In this document: one piece after another, positions 7,613-18,867 of the stretch
Layout: every line of letters begins with the position of its first letter
Numbering within the stretch: the first letter of the stretch is position 1
Assembly: GCF_001941965.1 (NCBI RefSeq)
Contig: NZ_MKZO01000041.1
Span: forward strand, 1-47,780
Length of the DNA: 47,780 nt
Direction: 5' to 3'
Source of the DNA: Pseudomonas putida
GTDB lineage: Bacteria > Pseudomonadota > Gammaproteobacteria > Pseudomonadales > Pseudomonadaceae
The notes under the pieces: model-generated
Databases searched by the model: none
The model's input: only the letters and a program-made list of their open reading frames with translations
What the model was told of the DNA's origin: nothing
Translations under genes and position numbers: made by a program

Positions 7613-8128
7613 CTAGAACGGAATATCGTCATCGAAGCTGTCGAAGTCCGGAGCCGGCTGCGGCGCTGGCTGCTGAGGCGCCGGACGCTGTGGAGCCTGT
7701 TGCGGACGCTGGGCCTGCTGGCGGGGTGCCTGCTGTGGCGCCTGGTTGTAGTTGTCACGCGGTGCGCCGCCATCCTGGTTCTGTGGACGGCCGCCGAGCA
7801 GCTGCATGGTGCCCTGCATGTCGACGATGATTTCGGTGGTGTAGCGCTTGATGCCGTCCTTTTCCCACTCGCGGGTCTGCAGCTTGCCCTCGATATAGAC
7901 CTGGGAACCCTTGCGCAGGTACTCGCCAGCGATCTCGGCAACCTTGCCGAACATCGAGACGCGGTGCCATTCGGTGCGCTCGACCTTCTGGCCGGTCTGC
8001 TTGTCGGTCCACTGCTCGCTGGTGGCCAGGCTCAGGTTGGTGACAGCGTTGCCGTTCGGCAGGTAGCGAACTTCAGGATCCTGGCCACAGGTGCCGACCA
8101 AAATGACTTTGTTAACCCCACGGGCCAT
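7613..8128 (-). CDS. ssb: Single-stranded DNA-binding protein SSB
   Basis: SSB coats single-stranded DNA in replication, repair and recombination and recruits partners through its C-terminal tip. The 171-aa protein has the OB-fold domain at about 1-112 with the conserved aromatic residues W40, W54 and W88. A low-complexity linker rich in Q, P and A follows (about 115-158), then the acidic tip ending DDDIPF, which is the standard partner-binding motif. The ATG at 8128 has AGGAG upstream. The gene starts 9 nt after the transporter stop, so the two are probably co-transcribed. It lies beside uvrA, a common arrangement for these two repair genes, but I saw no LexA box. Confidence 0.97.
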   Translation of the reverse strand: MARGVNKVILVGTCGQDPEVRYLPNGNAVTNLSLATSEQWTDKQTGQKVERTEWHRVSMFGKVAEIAGEYLRKGSQVYIEGKLQTREWEKDGIKRYTTEIIVDMQGTMQLLGGRPQNQDGGAPRDNYNQAPQQAPRQQAQRPQQAPQRPAPQQPAPQPAPDFDSFDDDIPF

Positions 8129-8137
8129 AACGTTCTC

Positions 8138-9532
8138 CTAGGCTTCACTCGCCGCCGACGCCGGATTGACCAGGCGTTCAAGGGTCGAGCGATCCAAAAT
8201 TTGTGTATCAAGTTTGATGTAGATGGCAGCTTCATCCGCTACCACCACTGCGTCGGTCACACCCGGCACGGCCTTCAGGCGTTCGGACAAGCCCGCTTCG
8301 CGCAGCGCCTCGGGCGACAACGGCATGCGCAGGCTTGTGACATAAGGTGGTTCGTTCATGGTAACAGCAACCACGAGCCAGATCGCGCACAAAGCAGCGC
8401 ATCCGAGGAACACCGTGGTCAGGCCACCATGCTGGAACATCCAGCCACCGAGAATCCCGCCCAGCGCCGCCCCGAGGAACTGGCTGGTGGAATACACCCC
8501 CATCGCCGTGCCCTTGCCGCCGGCTGGCGACACCTTGCTGATCAACGACGGCAACGACGCTTCCAGCAGGTTGAAGGCGGTGAAGAAGATGACGGTACCA
8601 ATCACCAGTGCCGACAGGCTGTTCCCCAGCTCCCAGAAGAACAGCTCCGTCAGCAGCAGGACACTGACCGCGCCCAGAAGGACACGTTTCATCTTGCGCT
8701 TTTTTTCACCATAGATAATGAACGGAATCATTGCGAAGAATGAAATCAGCAGCGCCGTCAGGTAAACCCACCAGTGTTCTTCCTTCGGCAGCCCGCCTCG
8801 TTCGACGAACGCCAGTGGCAGGGCGACGAAGCTGGCCATGAGGATGGCGTGGAGGACGAAGATGCCCACGTCCAGGCGCAGCAGGTCCGGATGGCGCAAG
8901 GTCGGCCCCAGGGCCTGCTTGGCCACGCCGGACTCGCGATGATGGAACTGGGTGTTGGAAGCCGGCACCACGAAAACGATCAGCGCGATGCCCACCAAAG
9001 CCATGCCCGCCGTTGCCAGGAACAGCCCCGAAAGACCGAAGGTCCGGGTCAGCAATGGCCCCACCACCATCGCCACGGCGAACGACAGGCCAATACTCAT
9101 GCCGATCATCGCCATGGCCTTGGTCCGGTGCTGCTCGCGGGTCAGGTCCGACAACAGCGCCATTACGGCCGCGGAAATAGCCCCGGCACCCTGCAGGATG
9201 CGTCCGGCGATCACGCCCCAGATCGAGTCGGCCTGCGCCGCCAGCACGCTCCCCAGCGCGAAGATCACCAGGCCCAGATAGATGACCGGTCGGCGGCCGA
9301 TACGGTCGGAGATGATACCGAACGGAATCTGCAACACCGCCTGGGTCAGGCCATAGGCACCAATGGCCAGGCCGATCAGCGCCGGCGTGGCACCGGCCAG
9401 GTCCATGCCATAGGTCGCCAGGACCGGCAGGACCATGAACATGCCCAGCATACGGAAGGCGAACACCAGGGCCAGGCCGCCTGCGGCGCGGGTTTCGCTG
9501 CCGCTCATGCGTTCGCTGTGGGGATCGTGCAT
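8138..9532 (-). CDS. MFS transporter with C-terminal YAM-like domain (YajR type)
   Basis: This 464-aa inner-membrane protein has about 12 hydrophobic helices. The MFS motif A is at about 74-85 (GIISDRIGRRPV), in the loop between helices 2 and 3. After the last helix a soluble tail of about 65 residues has the strand-helix pattern PGVTDAVVVADEAAIYIKLD. That tail matches the ferredoxin-like YAM domain of E. coli YajR, a drug/proton-antiporter-like protein of unknown substrate. GAGG lies 7 nt before the ATG. The gene diverges from uvrA across a 129-bp region and leads into ssb. Substrate and physiological role cannot be read from the sequence. Confidence 0.87.
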   Translation of the reverse strand: MHDPHSERMSGSETRAAGGLALVFAFRMLGMFMVLPVLATYGMDLAGATPALIGLAIGAYGLTQAVLQIPFGIISDRIGRRPVIYLGLVIFALGSVLAAQADSIWGVIAGRILQGAGAISAAVMALLSDLTREQHRTKAMAMIGMSIGLSFAVAMVVGPLLTRTFGLSGLFLATAGMALVGIALIVFVVPASNTQFHHRESGVAKQALGPTLRHPDLLRLDVGIFVLHAILMASFVALPLAFVERGGLPKEEHWWVYLTALLISFFAMIPFIIYGEKKRKMKRVLLGAVSVLLLTELFFWELGNSLSALVIGTVIFFTAFNLLEASLPSLISKVSPAGGKGTAMGVYSTSQFLGAALGGILGGWMFQHGGLTTVFLGCAALCAIWLVVAVTMNEPPYVTSLRMPLSPEALREAGLSERLKAVPGVTDAVVVADEAAIYIKLDTQILDRSTLERLVNPASAASEA

Positions 9533-9600
9533 GGATATACCTCGTGTGAACCGGCGGCGATTCTACCAGTCCCATCGGTTAACGGCATCTACGCGACGCT

Positions 9601-9630
9601 TTGCCGCGTACTGGCCCTGCCCCGTATACT
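9601..9630 (+). promoter_or_regulatory. Candidate sigma-70 promoter of uvrA
   Basis: A -35 TTGCCG (9601-9606) and a -10 TATACT (9625-9630) are separated by 18 bp, about 30 bp before the uvrA start. I looked for an SOS box (CTG-N10-CAG) in the uvrA/transporter divergent region and found none, so SOS control is not supported by this stretch. Confidence 0.55.
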
Positions 9631-9661
9631 TCTGCGTTTATGCCCGCCAAGCGAGGCCGTA

Positions 9662-12496
<2,835 letters not shown>

Positions 12497-12511
12497 GATC
12501 AGCGCCCATGA

Positions 12512-12546
12512 AAAAGCCCCTGTCGTGTTGAGCGACAGGGGCTTTT
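12512..12546. terminator. Bidirectional terminator between uvrA and ftnA
   Basis: A perfect 14-bp stem, AAAAGCCCCTGTCG (12512-12525) and its complement (12533-12546), encloses a 7-nt loop. Flanking A and T runs let it end both uvrA (plus) and ftnA (minus), which converge here. Confidence 0.92.
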
Positions 12547-12567
12547 CTTTTGCCTGGCGGCGGGAAA

Positions 12568-13032
12568 TTACATCTGCGATTGCAGGTAGTTTTCCAGGCC
12601 GAGGGATTTGATCAGGCCTTGCTGCTTTTCCAGCCAGTAGGTGTGATCTTCCTCGGTGTCAGCCAACTGCACACGCAGGATGTCGCGGCTGATGTAGTCC
12701 TTGTGCAGCTCGCACAGCTCGATGCCTTTGCACAGCGCAGCACGGACCTTGTATTCCAGGCGCAGGTCAGCGGCGATCATGTCCGGCACGCTGGTGCCGA
12801 CGTCGAGGTCGTCCGGGCGCATGCGTGGAGTGCCTTCGAGCATGAGGATGCGGCGCATCAGGGCATCGGCGTGTTGCGCCTCTTCTTCCATCTCGTGGTT
12901 GATACGCTCGTAGAGCTTGCTGAAGCCCCAGTCCTCGTACATGCGCGAGTGGATGAAATACTGATCACGTGCCGCCAGTTCGCCCGTCAGCAACGTGTTG
13001 AGGTAGTCGATTACGTCCGGGTGACCTTGCAT
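12568..13032 (-). CDS. ftnA: Bacterial ferritin FtnA (often annotated bacterioferritin BfrA)
   Basis: This is an iron-storage protein of 154 aa that assembles into a 24-mer shell and oxidises Fe(II). Ferroxidase ligands E18, E51, H54 and the later E and H are present. Residue 52 is Ala, not the Met that binds haem in true bacterioferritins. The sequence closely resembles P. aeruginosa PA4235, first called BfrA and later shown to be a haem-free FtnA. Translation is placed at the ATG at 13032 (MQGHPDVIDYLN), not at the longer in-frame start 30 nt upstream. The gene converges with uvrA. The expected katA neighbour is missing. Confidence 0.93.
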   Translation of the reverse strand: MQGHPDVIDYLNTLLTGELAARDQYFIHSRMYEDWGFSKLYERINHEMEEEAQHADALMRRILMLEGTPRMRPDDLDVGTSVPDMIAADLRLEYKVRAALCKGIELCELHKDYISRDILRVQLADTEEDHTYWLEKQQGLIKSLGLENYLQSQM

Positions 13033-13095
13033 CGTCCCGCATCTCCCTGTTTGAAAGTCCATAGTTTGAACCAGGATGACCGGGAGGTCACTGGG

Positions 13096-13117
13096 TTTTG
13101 CGCAGAAAAGCGCAAAA
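13096..13117. repeat. Inverted repeat in the ftnA upstream region
   Basis: The perfect 8-bp arms TTTTGCGC (13096-13103) and GCGCAAAA (13110-13117) enclose a 6-nt loop, 64 bp before the ftnA ATG. No T-run follows on the minus strand, so it is more likely a leader hairpin or operator than a terminator. No clear Fur box was found. Confidence 0.45.
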
Positions 13118-13228
13118 AAGCCGGTGAACAGTAGTGATTTTCATTGAAAAACCCCCAAATGAGGTGAGTTCTTCTTATCATTTCGACTCTGGCGCAAGAG
13201 TGTTTTTCATTCTCGAAACGCCAGAAAC

Positions 13229-13253
13229 AAAAAACCGGGCACTAGGCCCGGTT
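13229..13253 (-). terminator. Intrinsic terminator of the alpha operon (after rplQ)
   Basis: AACCGGGC (13233-13240) pairs with GCCCGGTT (13246-13253) around a 5-nt loop. On the minus strand it is followed by a run of T. It ends the transcript 21 nt after the rplQ stop. Confidence 0.9.
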
Positions 13254-13274
13254 TCTTGTAGAAGACTGCTCGTC

Positions 13275-13661
13275 TTACTCAGCGGCTTCTACCGAGCCAC
13301 CGACTGGACGATCAACCAGCTCGACGTACGCCATAGGTGCGTTATCGCCAGCGCGGAAGCCGCACTTGAGGATACGCAGGTAGCCACCCTGACGGGTGGC
13401 ATAGCGCTTGCCCAGATCGTTGAACAGCTTACCAACGGCTTCTTTCGAACGGGTACGGTCGAAAGCCAGACGACGGTTTGCAACGCTGTCTTCTTTAGCC
13501 AGGGTGATCAGCGGCTCGGCAACGCGACGCAGTTCCTTGGCTTTTGGCAGGGTGGTCTTGATCAGCTCGTGCTCGATCAGCGACACCGCCATGTTTTGGA
13601 ACATGGCTTTGCGGTGAGAGCTGGTACGGCTCAGGTGACGTCCACTTTTACGATGACGCAT
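13275..13661 (-). CDS. rplQ: 50S ribosomal protein L17
   Basis: L17 binds domain III of 23S rRNA near the exit-tunnel outlet. The 128-aa protein starts with the family signature MRHRKSGRHLSRTSSHR and has the core LIEHELIKTTLPKAKELRRVAEPLITLAK. It is the last gene of the alpha operon, after rpoA, and is followed by a terminator. Length and sequence match other Pseudomonas L17 proteins. Confidence 0.98.
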   Translation of the reverse strand: MRHRKSGRHLSRTSSHRKAMFQNMAVSLIEHELIKTTLPKAKELRRVAEPLITLAKEDSVANRRLAFDRTRSKEAVGKLFNDLGKRYATRQGGYLRILKCGFRAGDNAPMAYVELVDRPVGGSVEAAE

Positions 13662-13703
13662 GATTCATTCCTTACCAAACACTACGTTCGGTGATTACGA
13701 CGA

Positions 13704-14705
13704 TCAGGCAGTCGCCTTGTCGTCTTTCTTAAGACTTGCAGGCGGCCAGTTGTCGAGGCGCATGCCGAGGGACAGACCACGGGAAGCCAGAACGTCCTTG
13801 ATTTCAGTCAGGGACTTCTTGCCGAGGTTTGGAGTTTTCAACAGCTCTACTTCGGTGCGCTGAATCAGATCGCCGATGTAGTAGATGTTCTCCGCCTTCA
13901 GGCAGTTGGCCGAACGTACGGTCAGTTCCAGATCGTCAACTGGGCGAAGCAGGATCGGATCGATCTCGTCTTCCTGCTCCACTACCACGGGCTCGCTGTC
14001 ACCTTTGAGGTCGACGAATGCAGCCAGCTGCTGTTGCAGGATGGTTGCAGCACGACGGATGGCCTCTTCAGGATCCAGGGTACCGTTGGTTTCCAGATCG
14101 ATAACCAGCTTGTCCAGGTTGGTACGCTGTTCGACACGGGCGTTTTCCACCACGTATGCGATACGGCGAACCGGGCTGAACGAAGAGTCGAGCTGCAAGC
14201 GACCGATGCTGCGGCTTTCGTCTTCATCGCTCTGACGCGAATCGGCCGGTTCATAACCACGACCACGAGCTACGGTGAGCTTCATGTTCAGGGCGCCATT
14301 CGACGCCAGGTTAGCGATTACGTGATCGGGATTAACGATCTCGACATCATGATCCAGCTGAATATCGGCAGCGGTAACCACCCCCGAACCCTTCTTCGAC
14401 AAGGTCAGCGTAACTTCGTCACGACCGTGCAGTTTGATAGCCAGGCCTTTCAGGTTCAACAGGATTTCAATGACGTCTTCCTGTACACCTTCGATCGCGG
14501 AGTACTCATGGAGTACGCCATCGATCTCGGCCTCGACTACTGCACAGCCAGGCATGGAGGACAACAGGATGCGGCGCAGCGCGTTGCCCAGGGTATGGCC
14601 GAAACCACGCTCGAGAGGCTCGAGCGTGATTTTAGCGCGGGTTGGACTGACGACCTGCACATCGATGTGGCGGGGCGTCAGGAACTCATTTACCGAAATC
14701 TGCAT
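13704..14705 (-). CDS. rpoA: RNA polymerase alpha subunit
   Basis: The alpha dimer nucleates assembly of RNA polymerase and contacts UP elements and activators. The 333-aa protein has the N-terminal assembly domain (about 1-235, with the ERGFGHTLGNALRRILLSS motif near residue 32). A flexible linker leads to the C-terminal DNA-binding domain, which contains TVRSANCLKAENI and the helix-hairpin-helix TPNLGKKSLTEIKDVL. The gene lies between rpsD and rplQ, as in the E. coli alpha operon. Confidence 0.98.
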   Translation of the reverse strand: MQISVNEFLTPRHIDVQVVSPTRAKITLEPLERGFGHTLGNALRRILLSSMPGCAVVEAEIDGVLHEYSAIEGVQEDVIEILLNLKGLAIKLHGRDEVTLTLSKKGSGVVTAADIQLDHDVEIVNPDHVIANLASNGALNMKLTVARGRGYEPADSRQSDEDESRSIGRLQLDSSFSPVRRIAYVVENARVEQRTNLDKLVIDLETNGTLDPEEAIRRAATILQQQLAAFVDLKGDSEPVVVEQEDEIDPILLRPVDDLELTVRSANCLKAENIYYIGDLIQRTEVELLKTPNLGKKSLTEIKDVLASRGLSLGMRLDNWPPASLKKDDKATA

Positions 14706-14727
14706 GGATGCACCTATTTTCTAGCCC

Positions 14728-15348
14728 TTACTTGGAGTAGAGCTCGACAATCAGGTTTTCGTTGATGTCGGCAGACAGGTCGCTGCGAGCAGGAACGTTC
14801 TTGAAAACGCCCGACTTCTTGGCAGCGTCCACGTCAACCCACTCAACGCGGCCACGCTGAGCACACAGTTCAAGGGCTTGAACAATGCGCAGCTGGTTCA
14901 GCGATTTCTCGCGAACTGCGACCACGTCACCCGGACGAACTTGGTAGGACGGAACGTTTACAGTCTTGCCGTTGATGCTGATCGCTTTGTGCGAAACCAG
15001 CTGACGGGATTCAGCGCGGGTAGCACCGAAGCCCATACGATAAACAACGTTATCCAGACGGCATTCGAGCAGTTGCAGCAGGTTCTCGCCAGTAGCGCCT
15101 TTCTTGGCCGCCGCTTGCTTGTAGTAACCGCTGAATTGACGCTCGAGAACACCGTAGATACGACGTACTTTTTGCTTCTCGCGCAGCTGGGTGCCGTAGT
15201 CGGACTGACGGCCACGGCGCTGGCCGTGGATACCTGGGGCTGCTTCGATGTTGCACTTCGATTCCAGAGCGCGAACGCCGCTCTTCAGGAACAGATCGGT
15301 GCCTTCACGACGAGACAGTTTGCATTTTGGACCAATGTAACGTGCCAT
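14728..15348 (-). CDS. rpsD: 30S ribosomal protein S4
   Basis: S4 is a primary binder of 16S rRNA at the five-way junction and starts 30S assembly. In enterics it represses its own operon at the rpsM leader. The 206-aa protein begins MARYIGPKCKLSRREGTDL and carries the S4 RNA-binding domain at about 95-158 (CRLDNVVYRMGF...). It lies between rpsK and rpoA. I cannot tell whether the enteric-type pseudoknot repression operates here. Confidence 0.98.
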   Translation of the reverse strand: MARYIGPKCKLSRREGTDLFLKSGVRALESKCNIEAAPGIHGQRRGRQSDYGTQLREKQKVRRIYGVLERQFSGYYKQAAAKKGATGENLLQLLECRLDNVVYRMGFGATRAESRQLVSHKAISINGKTVNVPSYQVRPGDVVAVREKSLNQLRIVQALELCAQRGRVEWVDVDAAKKSGVFKNVPARSDLSADINENLIVELYSK

Positions 15349-15363
15349 TTATCTGTCTCCTGA

Positions 15364-15753
15364 TTACACGCGACGCTTCTTCGGCGGACGGCACCCGTTA
15401 TGCGGGATTGGCGTCACGTCGGTGATGCTGGCGATCTTGTAGCCGCAGCCGTTCAGTGCACGAACAGCGGACTCACGACCTGGACCTGGACCCTTGACGT
15501 TGACGTCGAGGTTTTTCAGGCCGTATTCCAGCGCAGCTTGACCAGCACGTTCAGCAGCTACCTGAGCAGCGAACGGGGTCGATTTGCGGGAACCACGGAA
15601 ACCCGAACCGCCGGAGGTAGCCCAGGACAGAGCGTTACCTTGACGATCGGTGATGGTCACGATGGTGTTGTTGAAAGACGCATGGATGTGGGCGATGCCA
15701 TCAACCACTGTCTTTTTGACTTTCTTACGAGGACGAGCAGCAGGTTTTGCCAT
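15364..15753 (-). CDS. rpsK: 30S ribosomal protein S11
   Basis: S11 sits on the platform of the small subunit near the mRNA exit. The 129-aa protein shows the family core GIAHIHASFNNTIVTITDRQG and the basic C-terminus PHNGCRPPKKRRV. It is the second gene of the alpha operon, with a 15-nt gap to rpsD. Confidence 0.98.
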   Translation of the reverse strand: MAKPAARPRKKVKKTVVDGIAHIHASFNNTIVTITDRQGNALSWATSGGSGFRGSRKSTPFAAQVAAERAGQAALEYGLKNLDVNVKGPGPGRESAVRALNGCGYKIASITDVTPIPHNGCRPPKKRRV

Positions 15754-15783
15754 GTCTAAATTCCTGTCGATTCGCTGGTGCGA

Positions 15784-16140
15784 TTACTTGCGGATCGGCT
15801 TACGCGGACCCTTACGGGTACGTGCATTGGTCTTGGTACGCTGACCGCGTACTGGCAGACCCCGACGATGGCGCAGACCGCGGTAGCAGCCCAGGTCCAT
15901 CAAACGCTTGATTTTCATGTTGATGTCACGACGCAGGTCACCTTCGGTGGTGACCTTCGCGACTTCGCCACGCAGCTGTTCAATCTGCTCGTCGCTCAGA
16001 TCCTTGATCTTAGCGGCTGGGTTTACACCAGCATCCGCACAGATTTTCTGTGCAGTAGTGCGACCGACACCATAGATGTAGGTCAGCGAGATAACAGTAT
16101 GCTTGTTATCTGGAATGTTAACGCCTGCAATACGGGCCAT
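15784..16140 (-). CDS. rpsM: 30S ribosomal protein S13
   Basis: S13 is a head protein that bridges to L5 and touches P-site tRNA through its basic tail. The 118-aa sequence begins MARIAGVNIPDNKHTVISLTYI and contains CYRGLRHRRGLPVRGQRT, ending in a lysine- and arginine-rich tail. It is the first gene of the alpha operon. A promoter lies 60 nt upstream, and the leader between them could be a site of S4 control. Confidence 0.98.
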   Translation of the reverse strand: MARIAGVNIPDNKHTVISLTYIYGVGRTTAQKICADAGVNPAAKIKDLSDEQIEQLRGEVAKVTTEGDLRRDINMKIKRLMDLGCYRGLRHRRGLPVRGQRTKTNARTRKGPRKPIRK

Positions 16141-16199
16141 TCAGTGGGACTCCAATTGACAGCTACCTACGCCCCGGAAGCCAAGAAATAGGGCGCGAG

Positions 16200-16228
16200 A
16201 TAATATCGCTGTAGAAACAATTAATCAA
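16200..16228 (-). promoter_or_regulatory. Promoter of the alpha operon (rpsM)
   Basis: On the minus strand, TTGATT (16223-16228) and TATTAT (16200-16205) are separated by exactly 17 bp. The -35 begins on the last two bases of the preceding hairpin's 3' arm, giving a terminator-promoter overlap. The leader to rpsM would be about 55 nt. Confidence 0.8.
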
Positions 16229-16254
16229 CCCAGCAGCACACTAGCTGCTGGGTT
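16227..16254 (-). terminator. Hairpin between rpmJ and rpsM
   Basis: The perfect 11-bp arms AACCCAGCAGC (16227-16237) and GCTGCTGGGTT (16244-16254) flank a 6-nt loop. The downstream minus-strand sequence is only moderately T-rich (TTGATTAATTGTTT), so read-through from the spc operon is likely to be partial. Confidence 0.7.
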
Positions 16255-16271
16255 TGAAGCACAGATCACAC

Positions 16272-16388
16272 TCAGCCTTGGCGCTGCTTGTGACGCGGTT
16301 CCGCGCTGCAAATTACTCGAACGACACCTTCGCGGCGAATAATCTTGCAGTTACGGCACAGTTTTTTAACCGATGCACGAACTTTCAT
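16272..16388 (-). CDS. rpmJ: 50S ribosomal protein L36 (zinc-binding form)
   Basis: This 38-aa protein begins [14 protein letters not shown] and ends RHKQRQG. The zinc ligands C11, C14, C27 and H33 are all present, so this is the zinc (C+) paralogue. It lies 26 nt after secY at the end of the spc operon, the usual place. A zinc-independent paralogue, if any, would be elsewhere. Confidence 0.96.
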
Positions 16389-16414
16389 CACCAACTCCTC
16401 GAACCTTAGGGGTT

Positions 16415-17746
16415 TCAGCGCAGCAGACTGCTGCCACCGTAGCCTTTCAGGTTGGCTTTCTTCATCAGGGATTCGTACTGGTGCGAAACGAGGTGCGATT
16501 GTACTTGGGACATGAAGTCCATCACAACCACTACCACAATCAGCAACGAGGTCCCGCCAAGGTAGAACGGAACGTTTGCAGCCACGACCAGGAACTGGGG
16601 CAGCAGGCAGACGGCCGTCATATAAAGAGCACCGAACATGGTCAGACGAGTCAGAACGCCATCAATGTAGCGCGCCGACTGCTCACCAGGACGGATACCC
16701 GGAATAAAGGCACCGGACTTCTTAAGGTTTTCCGCTACGTCCTTCGGATTGAACATCAGAGCTGTGTAGAAGAAGCAGAAGAAAACGATCCCTGCACTAA
16801 ACAGCAAAATGTTCAACGGCTGACCAGGAGCGATCGACTGCGCGACATCCTGCAACCAGCCCAAACCTTCGGACTGGCCGAACCAGGAACCCAGCGAAGC
16901 CGGAAACAGCAGAATGCTGCTTGCGAAAATGGCTGGAATGACGCCAGCCATGTTCACTTTAAGCGGCAAGTGGCTCGTCTGCGCAGCGAAGACCTTGCGG
17001 CCCTGCTGACGCTTGGCGTAGTGAACAGCAATACGACGCTGACCACGCTCGATGAACACCACGAAACCGATAATCGCTACTGCGAGCAGACCGATAGCGA
17101 CCAGGGCGAAAATGTTGATATCGCCTGTGCGTGCAGACTCGAAAGACTGCCCGATTGCTCTCGGAAGACCGGCAACGATACCTGCGAAGATAAGCATCGA
17201 GATACCGTTGCCCACACCGCGCTCCGTAATCTGCTCACCCAGCCACATCATGAACATTGCGCCGGCCACGAAGGTGGACACCGCAACGAAATGGAAGCCG
17301 AAGCCTGCAGAGAACGCCACGCCCTGACCGGCCAGACCAATGGACATGCCAGTGGCCTGGACCAACGCCAGGATAACGGTGAGGTAGCGGGTGTACTGGC
17401 TGATCTTGCGACGGCCAGATTCACCTTCCTTCTTCAACTGCTCCAGCTGTGGGCTGACCGCGGTCATGAGCTGCATGATGATCGACGCCGAAATGTACGG
17501 CATGATCCCCAGTGCAAATACGCTCATGCGCTCCAGCGCACCGCCGGAAAACATGTTGAACAAGCTAAGAATGGTCCCCTCATTCTGTCGAAACAGTTCC
17601 GCCAGCCGGTCCGGGTTAACACCTGGAACTGGGATATGCGCACCAATCCGATAGACGATGATCGCCAGGAAAAGAAAACGCAGACGAGCCCAAAGTTCAG
17701 ACATCCCGCCTTTGCCGAGCGAAGAGAGAGCACCTTGCTTAGCCAT
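16415..17746 (-). CDS. secY: Preprotein translocase channel subunit SecY
   Basis: SecY forms the protein-conducting channel of the inner membrane with SecE (also in this window) and SecG. The 443-aa protein has ten predicted membrane helices. It carries the plug and first-helix region ([12 protein letters not shown]) and the cytoplasmic loop [19 protein letters not shown] that contacts SecA and the ribosome. It immediately follows rplO with no gap, which suggests tight co-translation in the spc operon. Confidence 0.98.
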
Positions 17747-18181
17747 TTATTCCTCGAACTTGCCGCCAGCTGCTTCGATAGCCGCACGCGCACCCTTGGT
17801 GGCTGCGATGCCCTTGATGGTGACCGCGCGAGTAACTTCGCCGGACAGCATGATTTTCACACGCTGTACGTTTTGGTTAATCACGTTGGCGTCCTTCAGG
17901 GACTGAACGGTGATCACGTCGCCTTCCACCTTGGCCAGTTCGGACAGACGCACTTCTGCGCGGTCCATGGCTTTCAGGGAAACGAAGCCGAACTTCGGCA
18001 GACGACGGTGCAGCGGCTGTTGACCGCCTTCAAAGCCAGGAGCGATGGTGCCACCGGAGCGGGAGGTCTGACCTTTGTGGCCGCGGCCACCGGTCTTGCC
18101 CAAACCACTACCGATACCACGACCCGGACGATGCTTCTCGCGACGGGAACCCGGCGCTGGACTCAGATCATTGAGTTTCAT
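17747..18181 (-). CDS. rplO: 50S ribosomal protein L15
   Basis: L15 is a late-assembly protein of the large subunit with a long extended N-terminus. The 144-aa sequence begins MKLNDLSPAPGSR and has the glycine- and arginine-rich stretch RGIGSGLGKTGGRGHKGQ, which threads into 23S rRNA. It sits 3 nt after rpmD and directly abuts secY. Confidence 0.98.
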   Translation of the reverse strand: MKLNDLSPAPGSRREKHRPGRGIGSGLGKTGGRGHKGQTSRSGGTIAPGFEGGQQPLHRRLPKFGFVSLKAMDRAEVRLSELAKVEGDVITVQSLKDANVINQNVQRVKIMLSGEVTRAVTIKGIAATKGARAAIEAAGGKFEE

Positions 18182-18184
18182 CGA

Positions 18185-18361
18185 TTAACCCTCGACGCGC
18201 AGCATGTAGTAAGCCTTGTTGATCATCCCGCGGTTCTCGGGAGTATCCTGGACTTCTACAGTGTGACCGATGCGACGCAGACCCAGACCTTTAACGCACA
18301 GTTTGTGGTTAGGCAGGCGGCCGGCGGTGCTTTTGATCAGCGTTACTTTAACGGTAGCCAT
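18185..18361 (-). CDS. rpmD: 50S ribosomal protein L30
   Basis: This 58-aa protein begins MATVKVTLIKSTAGR and contains GLGLRRIGHTVEVQDTP, the L30 core. Small gaps of 2 and 3 nt to rpsE and rplO put it firmly inside the spc operon. Its length is normal for bacterial L30. Confidence 0.96.
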   Translation of the reverse strand: MATVKVTLIKSTAGRLPNHKLCVKGLGLRRIGHTVEVQDTPENRGMINKAYYMLRVEG

Positions 18362-18363
18362 GA

Positions 18364-18864
18364 TCAGAGGATCTCCTCAACGCTCTTGCCGCGCTTGGCA
18401 GCAATGGACTCAGGAGATTGCATAGCCTTCAGCCCCTTGAAGGTGGCGTGAACCACGTTGACAGGGTTGGTCGAGCCGTAGCACTTGGCCAGGACGTTCT
18501 GAACGCCAGCAACTTCCAGGACGGCGCGCATTGCGCCACCGGCGATGATACCGGTACCTTCCGAAGCAGGCTGCATGTAGACCTTCGACGCGCCATGGGC
18601 GGACTTGGTGGCGTACTGCAGAGTAGTGCCGTTCAAGTCAACCTGAATCATGTTGCGGCGAGCGGCCTCCATGGCTTTCTGGATCGCAGCTGGTACTTCG
18701 CGCGATTTGCCACGGCCAAAGCCAACACGACCCTTGCCATCACCTACCACGGTCAGCGCGGTGAAGGTGAAGATACGGCCGCCTTTTACGGTCTTGGCAA
18801 CGCGGTTAACTTGAACCAGCTTCTCGATGTAGCCTTCGTCGCGCTTTTGATCGTTATTTGCCAT
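18364..18864 (-). CDS. rpsE: 30S ribosomal protein S5
   Basis: S5 is involved in translational accuracy and mRNA unwinding at the entry channel. The 166-aa protein has the double-stranded-RNA-binding-like N-terminal domain, with VNRVAKTVKGGRIFTFTALT near residue 18. The spectinomycin-contact loop after it looks wild type. The C-terminal domain has VLAKCYGSTNPVNVVHATF. The gene lies 3 nt after rplR. Confidence 0.98.
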   Translation of the reverse strand: MANNDQKRDEGYIEKLVQVNRVAKTVKGGRIFTFTALTVVGDGKGRVGFGRGKSREVPAAIQKAMEAARRNMIQVDLNGTTLQYATKSAHGASKVYMQPASEGTGIIAGGAMRAVLEVAGVQNVLAKCYGSTNPVNVVHATFKGLKAMQSPESIAAKRGKSVEEIL

Positions 18865-18867
18865 AAC

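Noticed and set aside
7613..7830. Plus-strand open frames over the ssb 3' end rich in A, P and R
   Set aside because: They are shadows of the repetitive Q/P/A-rich linker of SSB.
8774..9661. Upstream extension of the uvrA frame
   Set aside because: It runs through the transporter gene on the other strand. The family start MDKILIRGARTHNLKN lies at the GTG at 9662, just after a promoter.
9533..9661. SOS (LexA) box between uvrA and the transporter
   Set aside because: No CTG-N10-CAG pattern with an AT-rich centre was found. One CTG with an imperfect partner did not match.
13063..13230. Fur box upstream of ftnA
   Set aside because: Fragments such as AATGATAA occur, but no 19-bp site with adequate matches was seen, so it is not listed.
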